A DNA stretch of 64,000 bases from Stutzerimonas stutzeri (GCF_002890915.1 NZ_POUT01000003.1:248001-312000), one strand, 5' to 3'; positions 43,506 through 54,466 are shown, counted from the first letter of the stretch. Numbers and translations are program-made. The notes: generated by a model from the sequence alone, not told the origin.

Positions 43506-44585
43506 TCAGCCGGCTGGCTGCATCCGGTCCGGCAGTCGCGGGTAGTCCGTATAGCCGCGCGCACCGCCGCCGTAGAAGGTCTGCGGGTCGGGCTCGTTAA
43601 GAGGTTGGCCGGTACGTAGGCGCTGCACGAAGTCCGGATTGGACAGCGCCCACCGGCCGACGGGGGATACATCCGCCAGGCCGGACTCGACGTCCTGCCC
43701 GATCAGTTCCAAAGGCCGATTTACGCGGTTCACCAGTAGCACGCCAGGCCACAGGGCTCGGATATCCTTGAGCAGGGGCTCATCGCCGTTGTGGGCAACA
43801 TGCAGGTAGGCCAGATCCAGTTGCGCCAGCTCGGCCACCAGCGTGCGATACAGCTCGCCGTAGTTCTTGCCTTCGTCGATGCCGCCCAGGCGCGAGCCGG
43901 GCGACAGGCGGATGCCCGTGCGATCGGCGCCGATCTCGCCGGCCACGGCGGTAGCGACTTCCAGGGCGAAACGGATGCGGTTGGCGATCGAGCCGCCATA
44001 GCGATCCTCGCGAGTGTTGGCATTGGGCGAAAGGAACTGCTGGATAAGGTAGCCATTGGCGGCATGGATCTCCACGCCGTCCGCGCCCGCCGCAATCGCC
44101 CGGGCGGCCGCCAGACGGAAGTCCTCCACGGTGGCCTGGATTTCGTCCAGCGACAGTGCCCGCGGCTGGAGTGCTTGCTGGATACCAGTAGGCGTGTAGA
44201 TCTGCGCGTCAGGTGCGATGGCCGACGGCGCAACCGCCTGGCGGCCATGCAGCGTGTTGTCGGGGTGGGACATACGCCCGGCATGCATGATCTGAATGAA
44301 CAGGTGGCCACCCTCGGCATGTACGGCATCGGTGATCTGGCGCCAGCCGGCGACATGAGCGTCGGTGTGGATACCCGGGGAATTGAGGAACCCCTGGCCG
44401 TCCTCCGACGGCTGGGTGCCTTCGGAAATCAGCAGGCCCAGCGAGGCACGCTGCGAATAGTATTCCGCGGCGAATTCGCCCGGGGTGCCATCCGGCAGTG
44501 CGCGGCTGCGGGTCAGCGGCGACATCGCCAGGCGATGCGGAAGGTTCATGCGACCGATACGGATCGGATCCCAGAGAGTAGTCAT
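43506..44585 (-). CDS. Old-yellow-enzyme family alkene/nitroester reductase
   Basis: 359 aa FMN-dependent reductase. Family motifs: LAMSPLTRSRALPDGTPGEF (FMN contact), FIQIMHAGRMSHP, GVEIHAANGYLIQQFLSPNA (with the catalytic H/N pair region) and NTREDRYGGSIANRIRFALE. NemA/XenB-type enzymes reduce activated C=C bonds, nitroesters and electrophiles with NAD(P)H. GGAGAACACC precedes the ATG. First gene of the operon divergent from the LysR regulator, so its inducer may be an electrophile sensed by LysR. Confidence 0.9.
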   Translation of the reverse strand: MTTLWDPIRIGRMNLPHRLAMSPLTRSRALPDGTPGEFAAEYYSQRASLGLLISEGTQPSEDGQGFLNSPGIHTDAHVAGWRQITDAVHAEGGHLFIQIMHAGRMSHPDNTLHGRQAVAPSAIAPDAQIYTPTGIQQALQPRALSLDEIQATVEDFRLAAARAIAAGADGVEIHAANGYLIQQFLSPNANTREDRYGGSIANRIRFALEVATAVAGEIGADRTGIRLSPGSRLGGIDEGKNYGELYRTLVAELAQLDLAYLHVAHNGDEPLLKDIRALWPGVLLVNRVNRPLELIGQDVESGLADVSPVGRWALSNPDFVQRLRTGQPLNEPDPQTFYGGGARGYTDYPRLPDRMQPAG

Positions 44586-44650
44586 GGTGTTCTCCTTCGC
44601 GAAGGGTTTTTGGAGCGCGGGGAAGCGCGTGACCAACACAGTAGATGGGT

Positions 44651-44701
44651 CCATATATGGTGTGAAGACTGTATTATGTGGACGGTTCGTCTCATATATG
44701 G
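44651..44701. promoter_or_regulatory. Repeated CATATATGG words in divergent promoter
   Basis: CCATATATGG (44651-44660, perfect palindrome) and CATATATGG (44693-44701, overlapping the LysR start) lie 42 bp apart between the OYE operon and the LysR gene. Two like sites about four helical turns apart are typical of a LysR-type operator pair. Confidence 0.5.
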
Positions 44702-45609
44702 ATCGCTTTATGGATTTGTCCTCATTAGCAGATTTCCAACTGGTTGCTTCTCAAGGCGGATTCGGCAAAGCCAGCCGACTCAGTGGACGGCCCAAGGCCA
44801 CGTTATCCAGGCGTGTGATGGACTTGGAGCGCAGCCTTGGAATACGGCTGCTCGAGCGCGGTGCACGCGCGCTGCGTTTGACCGAGGAAGGGCAGGCCCT
44901 GCTGGAGCGCGTCCAGGGGCCGCTAGCTGAAATCGTCGAAGCCGGGGATCTGGTGGCCTCGGGGTTGTCTACCCCGCGAGGTCGTCTGCGCGTCAGTGCG
45001 CCGGTGTTGTTTTCGATGACCCTGCTGGGCCGTCTGGCGGCTGGTTTCGCGCAGGCCTACCCGGACGTGCGGCTGGACATCGTGGCCGATGACCGCAACA
45101 TCGATCTGGTGGAAGACGGCTTCGACGTCGTCATACGAGTCAACCCCAGTCCTGATGTGGGGCTCGTGGGGCGCTGCTTTGCCCGAGATGAAATGCTGCT
45201 GGTCGCATCTCCCTCGCTCAAGCGCCCGACCATAGCGGTCGGGGGGGAGACGCCGTCCGTCCCTGCGATCACCTTTTCGAGCAAATACGATGGCGGCCTA
45301 TGGCGCTATCAGGATGGCGATACGCTGAACAGTGTCATGCCCGACATCAGAATCCAAATGTCGTCACTGCTGATGATGCGTGATGCGGTTCTGGCTGGAG
45401 CCGGTGCGGCACTGCTTCCCAGGTCATTGGTGGAAAGTGCGGTGGCCAGAAATGGCCTCGTCATATGGGGGCGCATGCTGGACCGCCCCATCGAGCTTTG
45501 GGCACTTCACAATTCCCGCCGCCTGGTCAGTACCAAGGTGACCGCCTTTATGGAATACCTGCGCAACGCGTTTCCAACACATACCCTGTCGGGTATTGAG
45601 TTGCCTTAA
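44698..45609 (+). CDS. LysR-family transcriptional regulator
   Basis: 303 aa. The N-terminal winged helix (LADFQLVASQGGFGKASRLS; RPKATLSRRVMDLERSLGIR; LLERGARALRLTEEG) is followed by a periplasmic-binding-like effector domain (LDIVADDRNIDLVEDGFDVV; ARDEMLLVASPSL). Start ATG at 44698, with 44710 an alternative. Divergent from the OYE-cupin-AhpD operon, which is the likely target. Confidence 0.88.
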   Translation: MDRFMDLSSLADFQLVASQGGFGKASRLSGRPKATLSRRVMDLERSLGIRLLERGARALRLTEEGQALLERVQGPLAEIVEAGDLVASGLSTPRGRLRVSAPVLFSMTLLGRLAAGFAQAYPDVRLDIVADDRNIDLVEDGFDVVIRVNPSPDVGLVGRCFARDEMLLVASPSLKRPTIAVGGETPSVPAITFSSKYDGGLWRYQDGDTLNSVMPDIRIQMSSLLMMRDAVLAGAGAALLPRSLVESAVARNGLVIWGRMLDRPIELWALHNSRRLVSTKVTAFMEYLRNAFPTHTLSGIELP

Positions 45610-45612
45610 GTC

Positions 45613-45641
45613 TCGAGTCTGGCTCCGCGACCTGGACTCGA
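45613..45641. repeat. Partial copy of tRNA-Asn 3' end
   Basis: TCGAGTCTGGCTCCGCGACC and the next nine bases match 45766-45794, the region at the tRNA-Asn 3' end, over 29 bp with one mismatch. It resembles an attachment site left by an integrated element or a failed copy of the tRNA end. It lies just behind the LysR gene. Confidence 0.7.
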
Positions 45642-45737
45642 CTGTGTAGCAGAACGCGCTTCAGCGCGGCCCCGGAGGGGTGGGGCCGGAGGCCGAATAA
45701 CCTGGGACGCAGTCCCTGGTGAGAGTCCGACGGGCAA

Positions 45738-45766
45738 TAAAAAGCCCCGGTATTAACCGAGGCTTT
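45738..45766 (-). terminator. Rho-independent terminator of tRNA-Asn
   Basis: On the minus strand AAAGCCTCGG, loop TTAATA, CCGGGGCTTT, then TT: stem with one G-T pair. It lies 7 bp past the tRNA 3' end. Confidence 0.7.
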
Positions 45767-45772
45767 CGAATC

Positions 45773-45848
45773 TGGCTCCGCGACCTGGACTCGAACCAGG
45801 GACCCAATGATTAACAGTCATTTGCTCTACCGACTGAGCTATCGCGGA
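45773..45848 (-). tRNA. tRNA-Asn (GTT)
   Basis: 76 nt on the minus strand from TCCGCGATAGCTCAGTCGGT to encoded CCA. Acceptor TCCGCGA/TCGCGGA, D arm GCTC/GAGC, anticodon loop CTGTTAA in stem AATGA/TCATT, T arm CCTGG/CCAGG. Anticodon GTT. Confidence 0.97.
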
Positions 45849-45952
45849 ACAACGGTGCGTATCCTACTGTTTGGAAAGGAGAAGTCAACCCCTTCGAGCC
45901 TTTCCGGCAGCAGGTCCGCCAGGCGGGGCCGAGGCCCCGTTGGCGGCGGCGA

Positions 45953-47149
45953 TCAGAGGACCTGGACGATGGCGTCGGTCACGTGGCCGATGTTGTTGCG
46001 GTTCAGGGCGGCGGCGCAGATGCGGCCGGTGGCGATGGCGTAGACGCCGAACTCGACGCGCAGGCGCTCGACCTGTTCGGCGCTGAGGCCGGAGTAGGAG
46101 AACATGCCACGCTGGGCGGCGACGAAGCCGAAGTCCTGCTTGGCGCCCTTGGCCGCCAGTTGCTCGACCATGCTCAGGCGCATCTCGCGGATGCGATCGC
46201 GCATCTCGCCCAGCTCGGCTTCCCACAGGGCGCGCAGTTCCGGGCTGCTGAGCACGCTGGAGACGATGATGGCGCCATGGGTCGGCGGGTTGGAGTAGTT
46301 GGTGCGGATCACGCGCTTGACCTGCGACAGCACGCGCGCCGACTCGTCGCGGTTCTGGGTGACCATCGACAGCGCGCCGACCCGCTCGCCGTACAGCGAG
46401 AAGGACTTGGAGAACGAGCTGGAGACGAAGAAGGTCATGCCCGATTCGGCGAACAGGCGCACCGCGGCGGCGTCTTGCTCGATGCCGTCGCCGAAACCCT
46501 GGTAGGCGATGTCGATGAACGGAACGTGGTCGCGCTCCCTGAGCACGTCGAGGATCTGCTTCCAGTCGTCCAGGGCCAGGTCGACGCCGGTGGGGTTGTG
46601 GCAGCAGGCGTGCAGCACGACGATGGAGCGCGCCGGCAGGTTGCGCAGGTCGGCGAGCATGCCGGCGCGGTCGATGCCGTGGCTGGCCGCGTCGTAGTAG
46701 CCGTAGTGGCGCACCGGGAAGCCGGCGGACTCGAACAGCGCGCGGTGGTTCTCCCAGCTCGGGTTGCTGATGGCGACCACCGCATCGGGCAGCAGGCGCT
46801 TGAGGAAATCCGCGCCGACCTTGAGCGCGCCGGTACCGCCGAGCGCCTGGGCGGTGACGACGCGGCCCTCGGCGATCAGGGCGGAGTCGTCGCCGAACAG
46901 CAGCTTCTGCACGGCGGCGTCGTAGGCGGCAATACCTTCGATCGGCAGGTAGCCGCGGGGCGCATGGGCGGCGAGGCGGGCCTGTTCGGCCTCGGCGACG
47001 GCGCGCAGCAGGGGAATGCGACCTTCTTCGTTGTAGTAGACACCGACCCCGAGGTTGACCTTGTTCGGCCGCGTGTCGGCGTTGAAGGCTTCAGTGAGGC
47101 CGAGGATGGGGTCGCGCGGCGCCATTTCGACAGCGGAGAACAAACTCAT
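45953..47149 (-). CDS. Aromatic/aspartate aminotransferase (class I)
   Basis: 398 aa. Opens MSLFSAVEMAPRDPILGLTE, the pattern of the TyrB/AspC/PhhC group. The substrate-binding NPTGVD motif (CHNPTGVDLALDDW), the PLP-phosphate region SFSKSFSLYGERVGAL with the active-site lysine, and the C-terminal arginine-containing ATGRICAAALNRNN are present. Lies between tRNA-Asn and uvrB on the opposite strand from uvrB. Confidence 0.9.
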   Translation of the reverse strand: MSLFSAVEMAPRDPILGLTEAFNADTRPNKVNLGVGVYYNEEGRIPLLRAVAEAEQARLAAHAPRGYLPIEGIAAYDAAVQKLLFGDDSALIAEGRVVTAQALGGTGALKVGADFLKRLLPDAVVAISNPSWENHRALFESAGFPVRHYGYYDAASHGIDRAGMLADLRNLPARSIVVLHACCHNPTGVDLALDDWKQILDVLRERDHVPFIDIAYQGFGDGIEQDAAAVRLFAESGMTFFVSSSFSKSFSLYGERVGALSMVTQNRDESARVLSQVKRVIRTNYSNPPTHGAIIVSSVLSSPELRALWEAELGEMRDRIREMRLSMVEQLAAKGAKQDFGFVAAQRGMFSYSGLSAEQVERLRVEFGVYAIATGRICAAALNRNNIGHVTDAIVQVL

Positions 47150-47341
47150 GGTGAGGGGGCTCGAAGGGAAGAGTGACAGATTCATCACCCCTCGCGTCGG
47201 CGCGCAGGGTGATGCGCAAACGGGGCGGTAGTATAGCGGTCATGCCTGTCGCCTGCGATATGCTAGTGCGGATTTATCGCGGGCTTCGTCGACTTCGCCG
47301 TGGGCGAAAATCCGGGGTTTCGCGCCTTTCAGAGGATCGAT

Positions 47342-49357
47342 ATGTCTCAGTTCGAACTGGTCACGCGTTTCAAGCCGGCCGGCGACCAGCCGGAGGCCAT
47401 CCGGCAGATGATCGAGGGCATCGAGGCCGGGCTGTCGCACCAGACGCTGCTGGGCGTGACCGGCTCGGGCAAGACCTTCAGCATCGCCAACGTCATCGCC
47501 CACGTGCAGCGGCCGACGCTGGTGCTGGCGCCGAACAAGACCCTGGCCGCGCAGCTCTACGGTGAGTTCAAGGCGTTCTTCCCGCACAACGCGGTGGAGT
47601 ATTTCGTCTCCTACTACGACTATTACCAGCCGGAAGCCTACGTGCCGTCGTCGGACACCTTCATCGAGAAGGATGCCTCGATCAACGACCACATCGAGCA
47701 GATGCGCCTGTCGGCGACCAAGGCGCTGCTGGAGCGGCCGGACGCGATCATCGTCACCACGGTGTCGTGCATCTACGGCCTGGGTGATCCGCAGTCCTAC
47801 CTGAAGATGGTGCTGCACATCGACCGCGGCGACCGTCTCGACCAGCGCGAACTGCTGCGGCGCCTGACCGGCCTGCAGTACACCCGCAACGACATGGATT
47901 TCGCCCGCGCCACCTTCCGCGTGCGCGGCGACGTGATCGACGTGTTCCCGGCCGAATCGGACCTGGAGGCGGTGCGCATCGAGCTGTTCGACGACGAGGT
48001 GGAAAGCCTGTCCGCCTTCGACCCGCTGACCGGCGAGGTGATCCGCAAGTTGCCGCGCTTCACCTTCTACCCCAAGAGCCACTACGTGACGCCGCGCGAG
48101 ACGCTGCTCGAGGCCATCGAAAAGATCAAGGACGAGCTGCGCCAGCGCCTCGACTACCTGCGCAGCCAGAACAAGCTGGTGGAGGCTCAGCGGCTGGAGC
48201 AGCGCACCCGTTTCGATCTGGAAATGATCATGGAACTGGGCTACTGCAACGGCATCGAGAACTACTCGCGCTACCTGTCCGGGCGCGAGGAGGGCGAGCC
48301 GCCGCCGACGCTGTTCGACTACCTGCCGGCCGATGCGCTGCTGGTGATCGACGAGTCCCACGTCTCGGTGCCGCAGGTCGGGGCCATGTACAAGGGCGAC
48401 CGTTCGCGCAAGGAAACCCTGGTCGAATACGGCTTCCGCCTGCCGTCGGCGCTGGACAACCGGCCGATGCGCTTCGACGAATGGGAGGCGATCTGCCCGC
48501 AGACCATCTTCGTTTCCGCCACACCGGGACCGTACGAGGCCGAGCATGCCGGGCGGGTGGTCGAGCAGGTGGTGCGCCCGACGGGGCTGGTCGACCCGCA
48601 GATCGAGGTGCGCCCGGCGCTGACCCAGGTCGACGACCTGCTGTCGGAAATCCGCAAGTGCGTGGCCAAGGAAGAGCGCGTGCTGGTCACCACCCTGACC
48701 AAGCGCATGGCCGAGGACCTCACCGACTACCTCGGCGACCACGACGTGCGGGTGCGCTACCTGCACTCGGACATCGATACGGTGGAACGGGTCGAGATCA
48801 TTCGCGACCTGCGCCTGGGCACCTTCGACGTGCTGGTGGGCATCAACCTGCTGCGCGAGGGCCTGGATATGCCGGAAGTGTCGCTGGTGGCCGTGCTCGA
48901 TGCCGACAAGGAAGGCTTCCTGCGCTCCGAGCGCTCGCTGATCCAGACCATCGGCCGCGCCGCGCGCAACCTCAACGGCCGGGCGATCCTCTATGCGGAC
49001 AACATCACCGGTTCCATGCAACGCGCCATCGACGAGACCGAACGTCGGCGCGCCAAGCAGATCGCCTTCAACGAGGCGCATGGCATCGTGCCCAAGGGCG
49101 TGAAGAAGGATGTGCAGGACATCCTCGAAGGCGCCACCGTGCCCGGCTCACGCAGCCGCAAGCGGCGCAGCGAGGCCAAGACGGCGGAGGAAAGCGCGCG
49201 CTACGAGAACGAGCTGCGCTCGCCGAGCGAGATCACTAAGCGCATCCGCCAGCTGGAAGAGAAGATGCTGCTGCTGGCGCGCGACCTGGAATTCGAGGCC
49301 GCCGCCGAGGCGCGTGACGAAATCCACAAGCTGCGCGAGCGGCTGTTGCAGGTCTGA
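47342..49357 (+). CDS. uvrB: Excinuclease ABC subunit B
   Basis: 671 aa. Walker [10 protein letters not shown] at 38-46, the beta-hairpin region [20 protein letters not shown] used for damage verification, helicase motifs in [20 protein letters not shown] and [16 protein letters not shown], and a C-terminal UVR motif ([20 protein letters not shown]) that contacts UvrA/UvrC. It works in nucleotide excision repair. The start at 47342 follows a GAGGAT site. Confidence 0.97.
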   Translation: MSQFELVTRFKPAGDQPEAIRQMIEGIEAGLSHQTLLGVTGSGKTFSIANVIAHVQRPTLVLAPNKTLAAQLYGEFKAFFPHNAVEYFVSYYDYYQPEAYVPSSDTFIEKDASINDHIEQMRLSATKALLERPDAIIVTTVSCIYGLGDPQSYLKMVLHIDRGDRLDQRELLRRLTGLQYTRNDMDFARATFRVRGDVIDVFPAESDLEAVRIELFDDEVESLSAFDPLTGEVIRKLPRFTFYPKSHYVTPRETLLEAIEKIKDELRQRLDYLRSQNKLVEAQRLEQRTRFDLEMIMELGYCNGIENYSRYLSGREEGEPPPTLFDYLPADALLVIDESHVSVPQVGAMYKGDRSRKETLVEYGFRLPSALDNRPMRFDEWEAICPQTIFVSATPGPYEAEHAGRVVEQVVRPTGLVDPQIEVRPALTQVDDLLSEIRKCVAKEERVLVTTLTKRMAEDLTDYLGDHDVRVRYLHSDIDTVERVEIIRDLRLGTFDVLVGINLLREGLDMPEVSLVAVLDADKEGFLRSERSLIQTIGRAARNLNGRAILYADNITGSMQRAIDETERRRAKQIAFNEAHGIVPKGVKKDVQDILEGATVPGSRSRKRRSEAKTAEESARYENELRSPSEITKRIRQLEEKMLLLARDLEFEAAAEARDEIHKLRERLLQV

Positions 49358-49386
49358 CAGCTCGGCATACTGCTAGCGGCCAGCCC

Positions 49387-49607
49387 CGTAGGTTGGGTTG
49401 AGCCGCGTAGCGGCGAAGCTCGACGTCGTACGGGCTCAAGGCTGTGCACAGGCATTTCCCGTGGGAACGCCATGGCGGATGTGCCACCTGATGGTCCGCC
49501 ATGTTGGGCTTCGCTTTGCTCAACCCAACCTACGGACGCTTCGACGGCTGGGAGGGTGGCCGCCGGACCGTAGGTTGGGTTGAGCCGCGTAGCGGCGAAG
49601 CCCAACA
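49387..49607. repeat. CGTAGGTTGGGTTGAG repeat cluster, MITE-like
   Basis: CGTAGGTTGGGTTGAG at 49387-49402, its inverse at 49519-49534 and a direct copy at 49569-49584. The first two bound a 148-bp segment as terminal inverted repeats that extend with GCGAAGC blocks. No gene lies here. The same end sequence occurs at 11168-11286. Confidence 0.65.
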
Positions 49608-49705
49608 GCACACGGACCAAGGCCGGCCTCCCGTATGCCGAAATCCATATCCTGCGCTCTCGGCACCGAGCGAATACGCGTGGCAATTCGGGCTGTGTTG
49701 CCACG

Positions 49706-51259
49706 CTAATGGCCGCCGGCACCGGCCTGCCTGTTCTGCGGTAGCGGGCGGGTCAGCACCACGGCAAGCATGCTGATCGCCAGGGCGATGCCGACGAAAT
49801 GGAAGGCATCGTTGTAGGCCATGATCAGCGCCTGCTGGTGGGTGATCTCGCTGAGCCGGCCCAGCGCCGCCTGCTCGCTGCCCAGCTGCGCGGCCAGGGC
49901 GGCCAGGCGCTCGGCGACCGCCGGGTTGGTCGGCACCAGCGCTTCGCGCAGGTAGTCGAAATAGACCTTGCTGCGGCTGTCCAGCAGGGTCGCCAGCAGG
50001 GCGATGCCGATGGCGCCGCCCAGGTTGCGCAGGATGTTGAACAGGCTGGACGCCGATCCCGCGTCCTGGGGTTGCACATAGGCCGTGGCGATCAGCGAGA
50101 CGGTCACCATGATCAGCGGCTGGCCGAAGGCACGGATGATCTGGATCGGATGGAACTGGTCGCCGGCGAAATCGGGGTTGAGCACACCCGAGGCGAAGCT
50201 GGACAGGCCGAACAGGGCGAAGCCCACGGCGCACAGCCATTTCGGCGCGACGACCTTCATCAGCTTGGGCACCAGCGGAATCAGGAACAGCTGCGGAATG
50301 CCCATCCACATGATTACCTGGCCGATCTGCAGGGCGTTGTACTGCTGGATCTGCGCCAGGTACAGCGGCAGCAGGTAGATCGAACCGTAGAGCCCGAGGC
50401 CCATGCCGAGGCTGGCGATGCTGCTCAGGCCGAAGTTGCGCTCGCGCAGGATGCCCAGGTTGATCAGCGGGTTGGGTCGCGACAGCTGCAGGATCACGAA
50501 CAGGATCAGGCTGAGCAGGGCGATCACGCCCAGTTCGACGATCAGGCTCGACTCGAGCCAGTCCTTGCGATGGCCTTCTTCGAGAAATACCTGCAGGCAG
50601 CCGAGGCCGGCCGCCAGCGTGACGATGCCGGCGTAGTCGGTGCTCTTCAGCAGTTCCCAGTGCGGTGGTTTCTTTTCCAGGCCATAGAGCAGGCCGGCGA
50701 TCATCACCAGCCCCGGCGGCACGTTGATGTAGAAGATGTACTCCCAGCCCCAGTTCTCGGTGAGCCAGCCGCCGAGCGTCGGACCGATCGACGGGGCGAA
50801 GGTCGCGGTGATGGCGAACAGCGCCATGCCCTTGGCGCGGTGGTGCTCCGGCAGCTTGATCAGCGTCAGGGTGAAGGCCAGCGGAATCAATGCGCCACCG
50901 GTGAAGCCCTGCAAGGCACGGAAGACGATCATGCTTTCCAGGTTCCAGGCCAGTGAGCAGAGCAGCGAAGAGATCAGGAAGCCGATCGACACCCAGACCG
51001 CCAGCCGACGAGCCGAGAGCAGCTGTACCAGCCAGGCGGTCAGCGGAATCATGATGATCTCCGCTACCAGGTAGGAGGTGGAGATCCACGAGCCTTCCTC
51101 CAGCGTGGCCGAGAGTGCGCCCTGGATGTCCTTGAGCGACGAGTTGGTGATCTGGATATCCAGTACCGCCATGAAGGCGCCGAGCATGGCGCTCATCACC
51201 GCGATCCAGTCGCGTCGGCTGGGCTCGCCCTCGGGGCGGATCAGCGCATCAGCGGCCAC
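49706..51259 (-). CDS. DHA2-family MFS drug efflux permease (EmrB-like)
   Basis: 517 aa with 14 predicted membrane helices. N-terminal motif [20 protein letters not shown] and the motif-C region ([20 protein letters not shown]) identify the DHA2 subfamily that works with EmrA-type periplasmic adaptor proteins and an outer-membrane channel. The GTG start at 51259 overlaps the EmrA-like gene by 11 bp, so the pair is translationally coupled. Substrates unknown. Confidence 0.88.
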   Translation of the reverse strand: MAADALIRPEGEPSRRDWIAVMSAMLGAFMAVLDIQITNSSLKDIQGALSATLEEGSWISTSYLVAEIIMIPLTAWLVQLLSARRLAVWVSIGFLISSLLCSLAWNLESMIVFRALQGFTGGALIPLAFTLTLIKLPEHHRAKGMALFAITATFAPSIGPTLGGWLTENWGWEYIFYINVPPGLVMIAGLLYGLEKKPPHWELLKSTDYAGIVTLAAGLGCLQVFLEEGHRKDWLESSLIVELGVIALLSLILFVILQLSRPNPLINLGILRERNFGLSSIASLGMGLGLYGSIYLLPLYLAQIQQYNALQIGQVIMWMGIPQLFLIPLVPKLMKVVAPKWLCAVGFALFGLSSFASGVLNPDFAGDQFHPIQIIRAFGQPLIMVTVSLIATAYVQPQDAGSASSLFNILRNLGGAIGIALLATLLDSRSKVYFDYLREALVPTNPAVAERLAALAAQLGSEQAALGRLSEITHQQALIMAYNDAFHFVGIALAISMLAVVLTRPLPQNRQAGAGGH

Positions 51260-52301
51260 GGAGGTCGACCCTGACGTCCACCGACATGCCGGGGCGGATG
51301 CGACCCCCGAGCGGGTTGTCGCGGGCGAAGGTCAGCTTGACCGGAATGCGCTGGACCACCTTGGTGAAGTTGCCGGTCGCGTTGTCCGGCGGCAGCAGGC
51401 TGAACTGCGCGCCGGACGCCGGGAAGAGGCTCGCCACGCGGCCTGCGATGGGGGTATCGGGAAAGCTGTCGAAGGTCAGCTCGGCCGTCTGGCCCTCGTG
51501 CATGTGGCCGATCTGGGTTTCCTTGAAGTTGGCCTGGACCCAGATGTCCTCGTCCGGGACCACCGACATCAGGTAGGCGCCGACCGCCACGTATTGCCCG
51601 GTGCGCGCCGAGCGCTGGCCGACGATGCCGCCGATGGGCGAGCGGATCTCGGTGCGCCCGAGATTCAGCGCGGCCTGTGCGATCTGTGCGCGGGCGCTGT
51701 CGATCTGCGCTTGCAGGCGCTGCAGTTCTGCCTCGAGCGTGTCGACCTGCTGGCGCTGGGCGCTCAGGTCTGCCTCGGCCTTCTGCTGCTGCGAGCGGGC
51801 CACGCGGGCATCGGCCGAGAGTGTCGTCACGCGCTCCTCCGAGACGAAGCCGGGCTTGCGCAGCGCCTCGGCGCGAGACAGATCGAGCTGGCTGCGTTCC
51901 AGGTTCGCCTGTGCGGCGCCCAGGGCGGCCTGGCTGGCGGCGATCAGGCTGTTCTGCTGGGCCAGGCGGCTGCGCGCCTGGACGAGCTCGGCCTCGTGTG
52001 TCGCCAGGCTGGCGCGGGCCTGTTCGAGCGCAAGGCGGAAATCCCCGGCTTCGAGCGTCACCAGCAGGTCGCCGGCGGCGACATGCTGGTTGTCCTCCAC
52101 GTGCACCCGCTCGATGCGCGCGGCCAGTTGACTGGCGATACGGGTGATCTCGCCCTGCACGTAGGCATTGTCGGTGTGCTCGTAATGGCGGTCGATGAAG
52201 AACCAGTGGGCGAGCAGGGCGGCCGCGGCCAGCAGTACAACGGTCACGAAGAGGAACAGTCGGCGTTTCAGCGTGGCGGGCATGTCGAGGCTCGTTGCCA
52301 T
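51249..52301 (-). CDS. EmrA-like membrane-fusion protein
   Basis: 350 aa. An N-terminal membrane anchor ([20 protein letters not shown]) is followed by a lipoyl-like motif ([32 protein letters not shown]) and a long coiled-coil hairpin ([20 protein letters not shown]), then a beta-barrel domain with [20 protein letters not shown]. It bridges the inner-membrane EmrB-like pump to an outer-membrane channel; no outer-membrane gene is adjacent. Confidence 0.88.
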   Translation of the reverse strand: MATSLDMPATLKRRLFLFVTVVLLAAAALLAHWFFIDRHYEHTDNAYVQGEITRIASQLAARIERVHVEDNQHVAAGDLLVTLEAGDFRLALEQARASLATHEAELVQARSRLAQQNSLIAASQAALGAAQANLERSQLDLSRAEALRKPGFVSEERVTTLSADARVARSQQQKAEADLSAQRQQVDTLEAELQRLQAQIDSARAQIAQAALNLGRTEIRSPIGGIVGQRSARTGQYVAVGAYLMSVVPDEDIWVQANFKETQIGHMHEGQTAELTFDSFPDTPIAGRVASLFPASGAQFSLLPPDNATGNFTKVVQRIPVKLTFARDNPLGGRIRPGMSVDVRVDLRGR

Positions 52302-52547
52302 GGCGGTCGGCCAGGCAATCTAGCAGCGTTCAGCCTTGGAAATAAACTGTTACAGGTACGGGAATTTCGCTGCATTCAGGAAACGTCGGCTCGCGTCGTT
52401 CCCGGCGCGGCGGCCAGCGCTGCCGGTGATGAGTGGCCGCTTGGTAGAGCCGGAGGAGGTCCGCCTGCTAACATCGCGTCTTTCCGCGTACCGACCTGCT
52501 CATCTGCCGGTCGCCGTGTTTTTCAGTGGCCTGGATTCGAGACCAAC

Positions 52548-54047
52548 ATGACCACCGTCCGTACCCGTATCGCGCCGTCGCCGACCGGCGACCCCCACGT
52601 CGGCACCGCCTATATCGCGCTGTTCAACCTGTGCTTCGCCCGGCAGCACGGCGGCCAGTTCATCCTGCGCATCGAGGACACCGACCAGTTGCGCTCGACC
52701 CGCGAATCGGAACAGCAGATCTACGACGCGCTGCGCTGGTTGGGTATCGAGTGGGACGAGGGCCCCGACGTCGGCGGCCCGCACGGCCCGTACCGGCAGA
52801 GCGAGCGTGGCGCGATCTACAGGAAGTACTCGGACGAACTGGTCGCCAAGGGCCATGCCTTCCCCTGCTTCTGCAGCGCCGAACGCCTCGAACAAGTGCG
52901 CGCCGAGCAGATGGCCAACAAGGAAACCCCGCGCTACGACGGGCACTGCATGCACCTCGATCCGGCCGAAGCGCAGCGCCGCGTTGCCGCCGGCGAGTCC
53001 CACGTGGTGCGCATGAAGGTGCCGAGCGAGGGCGTCTGCCAGGTGCCGGACATGCTGCGCGGCACCGTCGAGATCGGCTGGGACCGCATGGACATGCAGG
53101 TGCTGATGAAGGCCGACGGCCTGCCGACCTACTTCCTCGCCAACGTCGTCGACGACCACCTGATGGGCATCACCCACGTGTTGCGCGGCGAGGAATGGCT
53201 GCCGTCGGCACCGAAGCTGATCAAGCTCTACGAGTACTTCGGCTGGGAACAGCCGCAGCTGTGCTACATGCCGCTGCTGCGCAATCCGGACAAGAGCAAG
53301 CTGTCCAAGCGCAAGAATCCCACCTCGGTGACCTTCTACGAGCGCATGGGCTTCCTGCCGCAGGCGATGCTCAACTACATCGGCCGCATGGGCTGGTCGA
53401 TGCCGGACGAGCGCGAGAAGTTCACCCTGGCGGAAATGATCGAGCACTTCGACATCAACCGCGTTTCCCTCGGCGGGCCGATCTTCGACCTGGAGAAGCT
53501 TTCCTGGCTCAACGGCCAGTGGCTGCGCGAGCTGTCGCTGGAGCAGTTCGCTGCCGAAGTGCAGCGCTGGGCGCTGAATCCCGAATACCTGATGAAGATC
53601 GCGCCGCACGTGCAGCAGCGGGTGGAAACCTTCAGCCAGATCGCGCCGCTGGCCGGCTTTTTCTTCTCCGGTGCGCTGAACCTCGATCCGGCCCTGTTCG
53701 CCCACAAGAAGCTGGATGCAACCCAGGTGCGCCAGGTGCTGCAGCTGATCCTCTGGAAGCTCGAAGCCCTGCGCCAGTGGGAGAAGGAGCGCATCACCGC
53801 CTGCATCACCCAGGTGGCGGAGCATCTGGGCCTCAAGCTGCGTGATGCGATGCCGTTGATGTTCGCCGCCATCACCGGCCAGGCCAGCTCGGTGTCGGTG
53901 CTCGACGCCATGGAAATCCTCGGGCCGGACCTGACCCGCTTCCGCCTGCGCAACGCGCTGGAATTGCTGGGTGGCGCGTCGAAGAAGGAAACCAAGGAGT
54001 GGGAAAAGCTGCTGGCGACCCTAGAGTCTGCTCCCATTTCGTCGTGA
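52548..54047 (+). CDS. gltX: Glutamyl-tRNA synthetase
   Basis: 499 aa class I synthetase. HIGH-type motif in [14 protein letters not shown] at about 9-22, KMSKS-type motif in [10 protein letters not shown], and the anticodon-binding domain in the C-terminal third ([20 protein letters not shown]). The ATG at 52548 gives the standard [18 protein letters not shown] opening. Charges tRNA-Glu, whose two genes follow at 54391 and 54637. Confidence 0.97.
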   Translation: MTTVRTRIAPSPTGDPHVGTAYIALFNLCFARQHGGQFILRIEDTDQLRSTRESEQQIYDALRWLGIEWDEGPDVGGPHGPYRQSERGAIYRKYSDELVAKGHAFPCFCSAERLEQVRAEQMANKETPRYDGHCMHLDPAEAQRRVAAGESHVVRMKVPSEGVCQVPDMLRGTVEIGWDRMDMQVLMKADGLPTYFLANVVDDHLMGITHVLRGEEWLPSAPKLIKLYEYFGWEQPQLCYMPLLRNPDKSKLSKRKNPTSVTFYERMGFLPQAMLNYIGRMGWSMPDEREKFTLAEMIEHFDINRVSLGGPIFDLEKLSWLNGQWLRELSLEQFAAEVQRWALNPEYLMKIAPHVQQRVETFSQIAPLAGFFFSGALNLDPALFAHKKLDATQVRQVLQLILWKLEALRQWEKERITACITQVAEHLGLKLRDAMPLMFAAITGQASSVSVLDAMEILGPDLTRFRLRNALELLGGASKKETKEWEKLLATLESAPISS

Positions 54048-54215
54048 GCCGCGCAAAAACAGGCTCCGGCGCGGCCGCGAACGAAACGGGAACAGACCCT
54101 AACCTGAGCCGGCCGACGGGTGGAGCAGGGCGCGAGCGGGCTTCGCAGGCGCCATTCGTCGGCGGTAAGTAGTTGTTCCTAATGCCAAAAAACTTCGGCT
54201 GCGGTCGAAAATATT

Positions 54216-54245
54216 GTTGACACTGCCCAGGGGCGCCCCTAATAT
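54216..54245 (+). promoter_or_regulatory. Promoter of the tRNA-Ala/Glu cluster
   Basis: TTGACA (54216-54221) and TAATAT (about 54240-54245) with an 18-bp spacer whose GC-rich GGGGCGCCCC part is palindromic. It is about 20 bp before the first tRNA-Ala. A GC-rich discriminator (GCGCCCCGTC) suits stringent control, as in many stable-RNA promoters. Confidence 0.75.
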
Positions 54246-54263
54246 GCGCCCCGTCCTCGAGAT

Positions 54264-54339
<76 letters not shown>

Positions 54340-54390
54340 ATCTCGATCGCCACACCGGTCGCTTCGATCGGTCGCCTTTGAAGGGCTTGC

Positions 54391-54466
54391 GTCCCCTTCG
54401 TCTAGTGGCCTAGGACACCGCCCTTTCACGGCGGTAACAGGGGTTCGAGTCCCCTAGGGGACGCCA
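54391..54466 (+). tRNA. tRNA-Glu (TTC), copy 1
   Basis: 76 nt, GTCCCCTTCGTCTAGTGGCC to encoded CCA. Anticodon loop CTTTCAC in stem CCGCC/GGCGG gives TTC. Identical to the copy at 54637. Confidence 0.97.
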
